From Halichoerus grypus (Eukaryota; Chordata; Mammalia; Carnivora; Phocidae): DNA of 64,000 nucleotides. Positions 34,053 to 46,449 of the stretch are shown piece by piece (position 1 is the stretch's first letter; the number at the start of each line of letters is the position of its first letter). Below the pieces are notes generated by a model. It saw only the letters and a program-made list of their open reading frames with translations, made no database searches and had not been told where the DNA came from. Location of the stretch: the NCBI RefSeq assembly GCF_964656455.1, contig NC_135712.1, forward strand, positions 98,618,294 to 98,682,293, in the 5' to 3' direction. The position numbers were made by a program, and so were the translations under genes.

Positions 34053-34116
34053 CTCAACAGACTTCTTGCAGTCAAATGCTCTACCCCTGAGCTATACCCC
34101 CTCAACAGACTTCTTG
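34053..34116. repeat. Target-site duplication around the tRNA-Cys half
   Basis: Two perfect 16-bp copies of CTCAACAGACTTCTTG (34053-34068 and 34101-34116) immediately flank the tRNA-derived insert. One or two bases at each junction are ambiguous, because insert and target share C and CA. Confidence 0.93.
34069..34101 (-). pseudogene. tRNA-Cys(GCA) 5'-half retroinsertion
   Basis: On the reverse strand this reads GGGGGTATAGCTCAGGGGTA then GAGCATTTGACTG. This is the 5' end of nuclear tRNA-Cys from nucleotide 1 through the D arm to the anticodon stem. The anticodon GCA follows if the shared junction bases are counted. The 3' half, T arm and acceptor strand are absent, so no functional tRNA is encoded. 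It has no A tail, and is bounded by a direct repeat, (C)TCAACAGACTTCTTG, at 34053-34068 and 34101-34116. That arrangement fits a tailless retropseudogene made from a tRNA half. Confidence 0.9.
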
Positions 34117-34134
34117 AATGCCAACATATTCCAA

Positions 34135-34287
34135 GAGCAAAGCATGAGCAGGGAGGAGGGGCAGAAGAAGAGAGACAAACAGGCTCCCCACTGAGCAGGG
34201 AGCTAGACTCAGGGCTCATCCCAGGGTCTGGAATCATTACCTGAGCAGAAGGCAGACGCTTAACTGACTGAGCCACCTAGGTGCCCC
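34135..34287 (-). mobile_element. Can-SINE, 3' truncated older copy
   Basis: Plus strand: GCATGAGCAGGGAGGAGGGG, AAACAGGCTCCCCACTGAGC, CCCAGGGTCTGGAATCATTAC, and the head ACTGACTGAGCCACCTAGGTGCCCC. The AAATAAA tail region is missing. No duplication was identified. Confidence 0.88.
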
Positions 34288-35824
34288 AATATGGTCATTC
34301 TTCTTTATTAGGTAAAAATGTACTGTGAGGAAATACATGAGTACATTTGGCTATGATAATTGATTTTGGTGTCCTATCATTATCAACACATATTTGTTAA
34401 ATTATTTAATGTTTAATATGTTGTAAATAACTACACATGTTTTAATGTCCTTAAGACATGAAGTAAATTTAGTTAAAAGATAAAGATTTATGCCAGTTGG
34501 ACACATACTAAGCCAGAGTATGATTAAAGAACTTGTTAAATTTTGCAAATCTGAATCAATTCAATACCTACTTTGATTCACTGAAATGGTAAAAAGAATT
34601 ATCTATAAATTACATAAAAGTTGCACCCAATGATTTTAGGTTATAAATAGTTTTTTAAATTGTGTAAACAATATTAACTGACTTGAAGTTTATACAATGT
34701 TTTAATGAATGGTTTAATTACATGTGTATTCTGTTAACCTTTCCCATTTCTACGCATTATATACACGTTTATCTCTTACTCTATTTTTGACCTTTCAATT
34801 CCTTTTTTCCCCACACTTGTAAAATATTATTAATTGCTTTGGGGTATCTGAAGATCAAAATCACATCATTGCACAGAATTTTAGGAATAAATTCTAGGCT
34901 TCCCTTTTTGTGAAAGAATAATATTAAGAGAAGTTTATCTTTTTTTCCTGTGAAAAGTGGATATCTTATAAAATACTTAGTGTGAAATGAATGGAGTTCA
35001 TTAACATGATATTTTTAATATCATTAATTTAATAACTTTTGGAAAGTTCCTTTAAAAGACATACTTTTCTAGTGGCCCAAAATGAAAACTGAACACCAAA
35101 GTTGACAGAAAAAGAAAGTTCTAGTTGAGACTCCTAGTCAGTACTGTTTAAATTCCTGAAACATGTAAACTCCTTACTATTTTGTAATAAAATATTATTT
35201 TTAAAGTACATATCATACCAAAACCCAAGTAGAAGTCCTGGTGAAGTAATCACATCTCATTTATTTGCATATAAATAATATTTATAGAATCTTTAAAATT
35301 GGATCCACCTAGTGGTCATTTAATATGTTTATATCCTTTGTTGAATTTAGCCAACTGTTCCTAAAAAGTGAAGAATCAAACTTAACCTAACGAAGGTTAT
35401 ATGATGAAGTGTATCAAGCCAATCTTCTACCAGAAATAATCAATTTCTTCTTTTATTTCCATTAATGAGTACAGGAAGATTCTGTCACAAACGCATGCCA
35501 GAAAAGGACTGTTCTTCCTTGTGATTTTTTTCATCCAACAATTACAACAGAGTCCCTAATATCAGGAAGTCTAACCAGTTAGTCACCTATTTGTAAATAC
35601 TCAACTGAGGGCTGTGAGCACAAATGTAAGAAGGTGACTTTAAAAGTGCTAATTCGTGGACCTTTTTCTAAAGTTCTTGAATACATTTACTGCATATAAG
35701 AAAATTGTTCCATCAATATTCTCCACAGTTAAAGCTTATTATAGTACATCTATTTAAAATAAAGCAAATATAACAATTATTTTTCCCTTTTTTAACTATC
35801 ACTTCAGAACTAGATAAATCTAAC
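34288..35824. other. Unassigned AT-rich sequence
   Basis: No gene or named repeat recognised in this 1.5 kb. Confidence 0.3.
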
Positions 35825-36005
35825 ATTCAAACCCAGAATAACTCATTCCATTTTTGTGACCTTGGGCATAATTAGCATTTCTCATATCACTGGTCATCCA
35901 AAGAGTTAGAATAATTGCACACTTTTCATGGGTCTTGTGTGAATGAGATAATAAATGCAAAGCCTTTCCATTGTACACACCTCAAATGGTAGGTATTATT
36001 TTGCT
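35825..36005 (+). mobile_element. MIR SINE
   Basis: 'ccatttttgtgaccttgggcataat', 'gtcttgtgtgaatgagataataaatgcaaagc' and 'aaatggtaggtattatttt' match MIR in order. The middle is diverged. Confidence 0.65.
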
Positions 36006-36204
36006 TTTAATTCAAGTACTTGCCTTTGTCTATATCATTAAAATAAAACACCTTCATTGCATAAGTAATTACATGGAAGAGCATAGCCCAAGAAGTGATG
36101 GATTTGTGTTTCAAAATGCTAAAGAATATTAGTGTTTAAAGTATGAATCTTTAAAAATTACATTAGTGTAAATTTGTCTTGTTAGAAAATATGTTGTTTT
36201 TTGA

Positions 36205-36550
36205 CTGTTGAATCTCAGATCTGTACCTCTGAAACAAATAATGCAATATATGTTAAGAAAGAAAAAAAGAAGAAGAAGAATGTAGCAGGAGGGGAAGAAT
36301 GAAGGGGGGAAATCAGAGGGGGAGAAGAACCATGAGAGACAATGGACTCTGAAAAACAAACTGAGGGTTCTAGAGGGGAGGGGGTTGGGAGGATGGGTTA
36401 GCCTGGTGATGGGTATTGAGGAGGGCACGTTCTGCATGGAGCACTGGGTGTTATGCACAAACAATGAATCATGGAACACTATATCTAAAACTAATGATGT
36501 AATGTATGGGGATTAACATAACAATAAAAAATTTAAATTAAAAAAAAAAA
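36205..36550 (+). mobile_element. Young 5'-truncated LINE-1 3' UTR with target-site duplication
   Basis: About 346 bp of carnivore L1 3' UTR: GAAGAACCATGAGAGACAAT, ACAAACTGAGGGTTCTAGAG, GGAGCACTGGGTGTTATGCA, ATGAATCATGGAACACTATA, AACATAACAATAAAAAA and an A10 tail. A perfect 21-bp duplication starting AGAAAATATGTTGTTTTTT occurs at 36184-36204 and 36550-36570. This is a recent L1-machinery event with severe 5' truncation. Confidence 0.95.
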
Positions 36551-36570
36551 GAAAATATGTTGTTTTTTGA

Positions 36571-39059
36571 TTCTATGTTATACCTAAGAAAGCCTAAAAT
36601 GAGGACCTTAAAAGACTGAGGGTAGTCAAGTTATATTTAGCTTTCCTAGCTGATTTCAAATGCACACTGATTGCAGGAACAACAAAAATAATTCCTGCAA
36701 TTAAATGGGTTGCCTAACTTGATAAGTACCTGTATACATTTAGCGGGATTCAAGGTTCTGGAATAGATTATAGAAACTTAACTATATAGGAACAGCTAAA
36801 AATTGTGTATTTGCAATCAGCATCTCTTCTAAATGATGAAAAGAAAAAAATATATCATTTACCTTTTTCTGAATTTCTGAAGTTTTTTTTTCAATAGGCT
36901 TTGTATACTTTATATAATGTTACCAGTGTATAGCACTATGCAACTGAAATCGTATTTTCTATCAGAAAAAAACAAAGGAGGACCCATTCTCTAAATAATT
37001 TTTGTGATTAACATTTTCGTGAGCAGAGTCAGAATGAATCAAGCAAATCAGTATCTTTATTTTAAATATTTAAAAATAGATATTAGAGCTAACAGTCTAG
37101 TTGGGCGTTCTCTATAATAGGTAGCGTCCTGAAAAAATGCATGCAAATCATAATATACATTGGTCGGTTGCATTCTTTCATAAAGAAAATAAACTTCAGG
37201 GCTGAGTGGTGCTTTGCAAGTGAAGCAAGAAAAAAGACATGGCATATAAGTTCCTTCTCTGAAGTAATTTTAAGTGAAAAAATCTTCAGTGAATTTAGAC
37301 TTAGTACATATTTGAATCTACAATACTGCCCACCTGATGGTGCTCTTTGGTTTCTGGTTTCTTTGTAGATTTTGAAAGTTACTACCTCCTTGCCAATTTC
37401 TTTGTCTACCTCTCTCTCTCCCTCCATGAGCTACAATCTGCTTACAGGTGCTCAGTATTGTCTACTTATCTTTTTCTTTTGTATCTGTTCTTGTATATAC
37501 CAGGAAGAAAGCCATATCTTTATGAATATTATAACAGAAGAGATCAAGTATTTTTGTCTCTCTTTTGGCACACATCTTTCCTATTTCAGAAAGAATCACT
37601 CTTAAATTGGGATTCAGACTTTGAAAGAAAATATGTTGTTGAAGTATAAAGCCACAATGTTCCTAAGTGTTAGGCAATATTTATACATTGCTTTCTTTAA
37701 TTGCATGGTGTGACGGGAAGTCTAAGATAAACCCGGGGCTCAGTTAGTGAGGCTAAGTGGCACATATACAACCTCAGTAACTCATAGATGAGGACTGATC
37801 AAATTCATAAGTTTTTCACCATTTACGCAGAAAGATGTGTGGCCATGTGTATGAATGACCATGAGGGAATGTGAATATTTTTAACAGAGATACATCTGGA
37901 AGTAATTTTATGACCCTAGTGAAGTGGTACAAAAGTTGATGGACAGATAGACCGATGGAAATTTGACAAATGGATGGTAGAGGTTTTTTTTAAAAAGGGA
38001 GAGAAGAAAAGAAAAAAAGCAAGAAGGAGGATCGAGAAAGGGAGAAATAAAGGAGGCTTGGTTGTGGAAAGAGATTTCAAGGAGCTCCTAACCAACTGGC
38101 ATTCTTTTCTTTTTGTCCCTTATTGGAATCACTTACTCATAATAATTTTTATCCTCTGATTATGCCTATTGTGGTAACTGGCTATAGCTTTCATTGCCTT
38201 CTGAGTTCCTGCTCTGCTATTCTGCCCACAAATTTATTCCATAGGTCAAGAATTGAACATATCACAATTTTCTGAAGTCCTAGGATCCCAGTTTCATCTT
38301 TGCTCACTTTTCAAATACTGACTTTGCTAAAAGAGGATATAGCAGAAATAGTGATACACAGTATATTTTTGTTAACATACATGGAATGTGAGGAGCTAAT
38401 TAAGATGCTGATTGATCCTAATGTCTTATTGAGCTCATTTCACTTTTAATGTCAATTTGTTATTTGCTCAGAATTAGATCATAGAGCAATGGAACAAAGT
38501 AGAGAGATAAATAATAAAATATCTCAGGATTTATATTATGATAAAGATAAAATTTCAATTTAGTGAAAAAGGAACTATTCCATAAATTAGTATGCTTTCC
38601 CAATTGGCTTTTAATGCAGCAAAATTTATTAGTAGAGAAGTTGATACTGGAGCTCGGGCAAGTCAGATTCTAAACTAAAAGTTTTTTGACTTTAAAATTC
38701 TATTCTGTCTCCTTAAATAGATAGTTCAAAGAATGTTTTTGCTTTTTATTTTTAAGACATTTTGGGGGCAATTTATTAAATTTCAAAATTTAAAATAACC
38801 CACATATAGTCAATGTGAACATGATGTGATACTTCTTTCCAGTTCTTTATCTTTACACACCCAGCTCTATCTTTTATGAAGCTGAAAGTGTAGCCCATAG
38901 AGACATAGTTATTATTTTATATTTTTAACTCAACATTCTACTTTGAATTCTCTTTCCTTATATGACAATTTTATAAGTTCTTAATCTATGTAATTTCTTT
39001 TCAGAATTTGACATGATTTATCACTCTCTTCCATTATATGCTGTTATAAAACAATTCTA
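36571..39059. other. Unassigned sequence (2.5 kb)
   Basis: No gene recognised. Overlapping frames at 37057-37649 on both strands (up to 112 codons) are unrelated to any family I know. A purine patch lies at 37990-38046. Confidence 0.3.
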
Positions 39060-39560
39060 TCTTGGCTTTCCCTCTATCATTCTGAATGCCTATTTCCATT
39101 CACTTTTGCATCCTTCTCCTTTTCTATCAAATATTGTGGATTTTGTGTCTCCTCAGTTCTTAAAACGCTAGAATCTCTCCTTGAATGACTTTATCCAGCA
39201 TCATGTCTTTAATTACCACCTCCATGTCAGTGAATGCTTAAACTGCTTCCAGAGTAGCTCCATAGAGACCTTCTGTGTACTTGCTCAAAACTGAACCCCA
39301 TTTTCCTGAAAAACAATTATTGTCTTCTTCCTTCAATTTTCCCATTGCTTTATGAGGTTTGAATTCTTCAGTATATCATATGAAGCTCTTCAAAATCTTG
39401 TTTCTGCCTGCTTCCCCAATTTTGATTCTTGCCATCTCCATTCTCCTTCTGTGCACAGTCTTATTATTCTACTTCAAATTCCCTGCATTTTTTACATCTC
39501 TATGTATTTGTACATTCCTTTTTACACCCTGAGCTGTTCCCTGACTTAGTTCATTAATAG
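39060..39560 (+). mobile_element. L2-like LINE coding region (diverged)
   Basis: L2 reverse-transcriptase region blocks appear in order: 'ttatccagcatcatgtcttt', 'aattaccacctccatgtcagtgaatg', 'gcttccagagtagctcca', 'acttgctcaaaactgaacccc' and 'cttcttccttcaattttccc'. The frame is not maintained. Confidence 0.5.
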
Positions 39561-40884
39561 TCTTATAATAAGTACTTAACATACTTATCAGTTGACCCTG
39601 AACTAAATATGACAATACCCCAAGACTGAGTTAAAACTGATGCTTTCTGCTCATATAATATGCTACCCTTGCATTTATCTTAAGGATTATCACACTTTGA
39701 AAATCATATATTTATCATATATGGTGTCATATATTTATTCATTTTGGTGTCCTTATTATCTCAAATTGTACTTGGCAGAGAATAAATACACAGTCTTTTT
39801 TTGTGGTTTTATAAAGAGATTAATGAGTATTGTCTTATTTTCCCTAACCAGAGATGAGTACAATTTTTTTAAACTCCTGGAAGAAAGAAATGTTGAATAT
39901 TGACCATTTTGATTTTAAGTTTATTATTTTGTCAATGCCCTCCAACATTTTATTGAGTTGTAGCTACTAACTTCTTAGAGCAGATTCCCTTTAGATAAAT
40001 TAATGTGTGTATAATTTGCACCAAAATTATCCTGAAAGTTCATTGAGAAGTTACTTGAGTCAAAATCAGATATTTCATGGGCTCGCTATTCAGATTTCTC
40101 AGTTGTCATGGTGCTGTCACTCTTTGTTTGGCATGCTTTAGGGAATAGAAAACGAGTAACTTAATCAAACATGTCTTTGTGTGCTACAGCAATCTCAGAA
40201 ATGTTTCCTGTGAAAACTCTTGACTCTGTTTACAATAATATTTGTTTTATTTACTGTTAGTTCCACATATCTGGTAGAAATGTTGAGAGTGTTGAGAGCA
40301 GATAGGCTAATGTGGATCCTAATAAATGAGTGCTTAACCAAAGAAGTACTCTTCTACTTCTATCTAGTCTGTGGTGGAGAAACCCTGGGACAGGCTCCAA
40401 CGGAAGAAACTGATCAACCTTCACGTAAAGAAATCAGTATCAGGAAGAAAATGCTAAGTAACTGTGTTCCATTTTCCACTGAGTGCTAGAAAAGATTAAT
40501 GTATAGTACAAACAATTTGAGGTCATCATAAGGAAGGAATGGTTCATCAATCTATATAATAAGTAAACCAAGAAAGATTATAGTATACACATAAGTATTG
40601 GTGCTTTTTAAAAATGAAGTTATCTTAACAATAGGTTTTTCAGCTCAGTTTCAAGAGCAAATGAATAGATTAAATAATCACTTCATTTTTGTTATGAGTT
40701 AGCATTCACATAATTTACCATTTAGGCTTGCAATTAAATATCGAAGTGGAGTGGCATAAAACTTTTAAGTGAAACTGTTCTCTTTTCTTGACATGACAAA
40801 TTACCTTTATTCCTATAAAATTAATAATTCAATTGTATTTCAAACCCATTCAACATAAACCTCCTTCTTACTGTGTTGAGTTGG
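39561..40884. other. Unassigned sequence
   Basis: Frames of 87 (39640-39903) and 89 codons (40220-40489) lie here. The second has a more balanced composition, but no domain, intron or start context supports a gene. Confidence 0.3.
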
Positions 40885-41060
40885 AACAGCATTGTGTCAG
40901 GCAATGTCTATTCATCTTGAGTTTAAGAAACCTGGATTCTGGTAACAATTCTGTCACTGCACATGTAAGTTTTTCTGGCCTTTTTTTGTTGCCTCTATAA
41001 GGTGAAACTGAACTATAGAATTATTGATTTCTTTTTCAGCATTAGGATTACAATCTATTT
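40885..41060 (+). mobile_element. MIR SINE (diverged)
   Basis: 'gagtttaagaaacctggattctgg', 'caattctgtcactgcacatgtaag' and 'ttgcctctataaggtgaaac' follow the 5' half and centre of MIR. Confidence 0.6.
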
Positions 41061-41104
41061 AAAAAATTTTTTCCATATGCCAAAAAAATTTTTAAGAAGC
41101 CTCT

Positions 41105-41330
41105 CAAGAACTCACATTTTAGTGTTTAACACTAAAAAATATATGTATCTCATTTAATCCTGATGATAAATTAATAAGGCATAGGCATTATTATCTCAGT
41201 TGTCAGGTGGAAAAAAAAAACCTCAGTGTGGTTAAAAAACTTACTCTAAATCAAGCAAGTAGTAATAAAAGAAGTCAGGATTTGAACTCAAGAAACTGGA
41301 AACACAAATTCATTTTTCAGCTTATAAAAC
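41105..41330 (-). mobile_element. MIR SINE, reverse
   Basis: The plus strand 'catttaatcctgatgataaatta', 'ggcattattatctcagttgtc', 'acctcagtgtggttaaaaaactt', 'atcaagcaagtagtaataaaag' and 'gtcaggatttgaactcaag' is a clear reverse-complement MIR. It forms an inverted pair with the preceding MIR. Confidence 0.85.
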
Positions 41331-42229
41331 AAAATTTTCTCTTTTTCAAAATTCTGTAATTTTGTTTTATTCTAGTATGTTTGTATCTAATTTCACTCTG
41401 TTTATTTCTTATTGAGGATTTCTTATATAAATAATTTATTATTTTTAAAATTATTGTTAATTTTCTATATGAGTAATTTCACATGGTAGAACTTTCCAGT
41501 AGGTTTACAAGTAATACAAAAAAATCTGGAAGCTACAAGATTTCTAGTTATCTTAAAAATTGCTCATGATGCTCATTCTTCATGCCTGATTTTTTGTTTT
41601 TTTAACTCCCAATACTGGGTTTCCTGTCTATAAAAAGTCCTGCTTGTATGTGCCGAATATCCTATTAGCCTCTTCAGTACACACAATTATGGAAACCACT
41701 ATGTACACGCCCAAGGGAAAACAGTTGTTAATTCCCATGTTCTTTGGAGTCAACAAGTGCAACTTTTTAACTGTTGTTCATCCGGTGTACTTGAATAAAA
41801 ACAAATTTTACTTTTTTACTGGAGACATCAGGAATTTTTCTCCATGTCACTGTATTGCATAAATTACACAAGTGATTAAAGCAAGTGACAAATTTTTCAT
41901 GTGATTATGGAGAATCTTGCCTTCTAAGCAGCATTTGTTTAAGAATCAATACAGCATTACTGTCTGACATGTTCTCTCAATCACAGGTATTCTGTATTCT
42001 TTGTCTACACTGTTAATTGCTACGAGTAAGTTCATTGTTTGGATGCCAGAGAACCAGTGTTAAAAGTTTATTTTTTAAATGGAAATTCTAAATATTTATA
42101 AAAATTCAAGAAAAGAAAAATACTGAGTAAATTTAGAAATATATGTACTTTAATGAAATTGTGTGGAGAATGCCAGCTCAAAACTGATTGAGTCATAAGA
42201 AATATATAATATTAGTTAAATGTATTTTC
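41331..42229. other. Unassigned AT-rich sequence
   Basis: No feature recognised. The 72-codon frame at 41644-41862 shows no recognisable protein. Confidence 0.3.
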
Positions 42230-42245
42230 AAACTTTACACATTTT

Positions 42246-42484
42246 TTTTCTTAATTTTATTATGTTATGTTAATCACCATACATTACATCATTAGTTTTT
42301 GATGTAGTGTTCCATGATTCATTGTTTAACACATATAACACCCAGTGCTCCATTCAATATGTGCCCTCTTTAATACCCATCACAAGGCTAACCCATCCCC
42401 CCACCCTCCTCCCCTCTAGAACCCTCAGTTTGTTTCTCAGAGTCCATAGTCTCTCCTGGTTCATCTCCCCCTCCGAATTCCCCC
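42246..42484 (-). mobile_element. Young 5'-truncated LINE-1 3' UTR, reverse
   Basis: The plus strand CATTACATCATTAGTTTTTG, GTGTTCCATGATTCATTG, ACACCCAGTGCTCCATTCAA and ACCCTCAGTTTGTTTCTCAG is the reverse complement of the same 3' UTR seen at 36205-36550. A near-perfect duplication AARCTTTACACATTT flanks it at 42231-42245 and 42485-42499. It is about 239 bp long. Confidence 0.94.
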
Positions 42485-42499
42485 AAGCTTTACACATTT

Positions 42500-45400
42500 A
42501 AATAAAACTAGTTAGTGTGTTTAAATAATATTTTGCCTTAGACAAAACATGCACCTGCACAAACAGCTTGAGTTTTTTAACTAAATGATAAAAATGACAG
42601 CTCTTTTTTTTTTTTTTTTTTAATATTCTGTTTGTCCCCAAAATTAGTTCTTTGGGATTTTTAGGGGGGCAGATAAATATAATATTTGTGAAATCAAATA
42701 ACTTAAGAAAAAATATTAGTTGTACATACAAACTAGTACCACATTGTGTGATTGATTTACATAATTAGCCATGTTAATATTGATATTACATGATATATTT
42801 TAATAGCATTATGTGTAATCTATGAAGGTAAAAAAATACAAATATATTTTTAAAATAAATGCATTCAGGTATTTTGAAATGCACTGTATTTTCACAAAGA
42901 CATTTACCTTGATTGCTAGATCCCTTTTTAAAGTTATGAATCTATAGTAAATAAATCCCTAAAACAACAATGTAATTTCTTGAACTATTTTTTTTTTATT
43001 TTATTAACCACAGTTCACCATGATATTGAATGGTTTAATAATTTAACACATATCTTATATATGTAAAATCATATTAATGGGTGGGAAATCATTTAGAATT
43101 AAACCGCAAATCATTGTCTTTACAAGAAAATATGCCTACCGGGAAAAAAAAAAGAAAAAAGAAAGCATGCCTAGGTTATATTAAATCATATTTAATATAA
43201 TTAAATTACTCATAATTAAATCAAGTGAATATGTATGATATATGCATGTGGGGCAGTTGCTTGTAGATCTTCAAAATCAATATTTTTTTTTTATCCAGCT
43301 TAATAGTATTTTAAGCAGTCTACCTCAAATCTTGAATAATAAATTTGTGGTTTTTCCATATACCACGTTTTCCTTTTTGGAACACGAATGCCATTGCTAA
43401 GGTGCTTAAAATCATATATGGACTGTAAAGCCATAAAATACGGCAATTTCTAATTAAATATATGAAACCACTACTGATATTTCAGAAAAGTCAGAGTATG
43501 AATTTCAAACTAGGTCATATTTCAAAATGTCTCATTGTGAATTTTTAAACAGTGAGTATATAACATTTTATTTTAGGTTGCAGTTTGAATACTTTAATGA
43601 CCACCAACCCTTTGGGAATTACACAAAATATGTATCATTAAGTATTATGAAAAACAATCTTTAAAATTGACAATTTTGTTTGGGTTGCAAATTACTTTGT
43701 TAGGATGCTTTTTCCTGACAACTCTTAAGTAGTTTTTTTTTTTTAATCTGCAATTTTCTAAGTATAATTTCAAAGATCTAATAGTTTGAAAACACTAAAA
43801 TCCTTAAGAAGGAGGAGTATGCCAAAATTAGTTAAATTATAAAAGTCAACACAACATATTTTAGTCATGTGAGGTATTTTTAAAAACGAACAAATGTCAA
43901 TGGATCAAATTAAGAAGGTCAAAAGAAAAGGGAAGCCAATAATATTGACCAAATACATTATAATTCACTTTTGTAATATATGTTTAGGAGTCAAAGATAT
44001 TTGTTACATAGGATATTATAAAAGAATAAAAATTCCCCTGCCGACAAAATTTTTACAACCTGCCTCTCAAGAGATCCCCAAATATAGGCCTTTTGCATGA
44101 TGGAGAAACTGAACTCTTGTGACTATATGAAAACAACACGTTGGTGATATTTAGCCTTCCTATCTTGAAAAGTGGATTAACAATGAAGCTCTAAGCATGA
44201 TACTATAGGGGTGACGTGGCATTGGGAGTGGGGGCTTCCGATTTTTGGCTATATATTAGCACTTCTGAGCCACTGTGATAACATTTCACATGCTGGGATA
44301 GGTCATTTACTAAATAGACTGTGAACTGAAAGAGCAAACACACATCCCAAATGTAAGCTGCTAGTCTCTTCTCACAATTAGGGCCAAGAACAGTTTAGAC
44401 ACATTTCAACTACTTGCAATATACTTTTAATGTTGCACTTTTTTTTAAGAGCATTCATCTTCATCACCTGAATGTAACATTTTTATTTCCCATTTTGAGC
44501 TTGATCAAGAATGATCAGGTGTTTTAATACAGTGTAGATTTAAAGTAACATTCTAATAGCAATTAATAGAGTATGAAATGTTATAAATTGGAAAAGTTTT
44601 ACAGAAGTCTAATTCACAGGTTTCAAGATCAATTCTCTTTGAATAATAACAAAATATATTTAATGGTATTTTCAGTTTTTCATTTCTACTATATAGAGAG
44701 AAAACTGAATCTCAACACTTTCCAGTAATCCTGAGACCCTTATATTTAATCATCATTCATTAAACAGGAAGATAGCTCCTGGTTTTGCCCTAATTTTTAA
44801 CAGACTAAATCAAAAGAAGGTCTACTCTTTGCCATATGTGTTTGTGTGTGTGTGTGTGTGTGTGTATTTCTTGTTATATGTTTATCTCTGTGGTAATCAC
44901 AAAAGGCAGAAATCTTGAGCGCATTCCTTGGCAACCAGTTATCTAAAAATACAGAAAAACATTTTTGTGCAATAGTTTCATCTATTACTTTGAACTGCTG
45001 TCTGCTTTAATATTTCATTTCCATGTGAACAAATTTTGAGCATATCAAAATGCTAATCAGTTGCCAGAATAATACTGCATTCCATGCAGAATCCTCTTCT
45101 GTGGGAGCAAACAGTAGGATCACCTTATATAACCTACAATAACATTTTCTTCCTAATTGGCAGAGTGTATCTGTCAGTTCCTAGTGTTTTCTTGCTGGTT
45201 AAAACTAACCTTTGTGCATAGTTTATTTGATCAATGAGCTCTCTATATGTACACCTGGGTATTTAAATGATATATCTGTAGCTATTATTTTTCAAAATTG
45301 ATGTGACTCTATTAGCCCATTTGGAAAGAATTATAAGGTTGGTTGGTGATTTTAATGGTCTTATAATCATCCTTCCTATACATGTATAATCAACTAGACA

Positions 45401-45639
45401 CTAAAATCACAGACACAAGGGCTCTGAATAGTTTGATTTTATATTCACAAAATTTCTCTGAATGACAATCACAGAAGTTGTTTGATGAATTAGTATTTAA
45501 AATGTGAAGACATTTCATACTCATGCTATTTAACTTCTGCTGCTTCCCGTAACTGTACTTTTCATTTATCAGTTAGAGCTTACAGTTTTACTAATCATAA
45601 ATATGCTTAATGGAGGAAAAATATGGAAAAATGAAATAA
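42500..45639. other. Unassigned AT-rich sequence (3.1 kb)
   Basis: T-runs at 42604-42621 and 43732-43744. No gene or named repeat recognised apart from the GT run listed separately. Frames of 68-77 codons show no recognisable protein. Confidence 0.3.
44840..44866. repeat. (GT)n microsatellite
   Basis: TGTGTTTGTGTGTGTGTGTGTGTGTGT, with one interruption near the left end. Confidence 0.95.
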
Positions 45640-46435
45640 AAAATTAAGATTCATAATCCCTCTTATTATTTTATAGATGCAATTTTCAATATTCTGTGTT
45701 TTCGGCATTTGTATTTTTAAGTTAATTTATATTACATACACAATTTTCACATAGCATGAGAATTTGTGAAGTCATTACATTTTTTCTTATATCACATATA
45801 TTATATTAATATAATATTAATTTCAGTATTATAATATCTATTAGCAATACCCCTATTATTGGACATGTAATAGGTTTCAAATTTTCTTATTATAAATAAT
45901 CCTGTTATAATCAGCTTTGTCCACATATGCATGTTTGCCTTTTTAAAAATAATTCATTACTAAGATAAACTGCTGGATCAAGATTGTTACAATTTTAATG
46001 CTCTGGATGTATAATTATACTATCTGTACCAAGTCCATTCCTATTTACAGTCCCTCTATAAGTTCATGGAAAGGTCTGCTTGTCGTTGTGCATCATAAAA
46101 AATAAAATTTGTTTTAATAGTTGCTAAACTGGTAATTACCTCTTTTGATTCCCAATGAAATTGAATACTTTACATATTGTTTGTTAAATATTTTACTCAC
46201 CTGATTGTGAAAAGTGTCTGCATCCAATTTGCTATTCTTTTTATTATCTTAGAATCCCAATTCATGTCTTTTTAAAAACACAATTTTTAATTTGCCCATT
46301 TGTAAAAATACTTTTATATTTTCTGTTTAACTTTTTAGTATCGTTACAGATCTTTACAACGTGCATTTGCTTAATTGTGCATTTTCTAATTTTTTTTTTA
46401 GAATTCTCTTCCTAGAACTATCAATTTATCTAAAT
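45640..46435 (-). mobile_element. L1M 3' UTR/ORF2 end fragment, reverse (diverged)
   Basis: The plus strand 'cccctattattggacatgtaata', 'tattataaataatcctgttataatc', 'ttactaagataaactgctggatca' and 'ccctctataagttcatgg' parallels reverse L1ME ('cccattattggacatttaggtt ... ctattataaataatgctgc ... gaattgctgggtca'). Confidence 0.6.
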
Positions 46436-46449
46436 GTTCTCCTTATGCT

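Noticed and set aside
33750..34276. Opposing open frames of 164 and 139 codons, the longest in the window
   Set aside because: Both run through Can-SINE sequence, the tRNA-Cys fragment and its duplication. The peptides are translations of repeat DNA with no recognisable domain.
36129..36479. 116-codon reverse-strand frame
   Set aside because: It is antisense to the young L1 3' UTR copy; the same peptide pattern reappears at 42307-42501 because that copy is the same UTR.
37057..37649. Overlapping frames of 62-112 codons on both strands
   Set aside because: They overlap each other in several frames, have no recognisable family and have no supporting gene structure.
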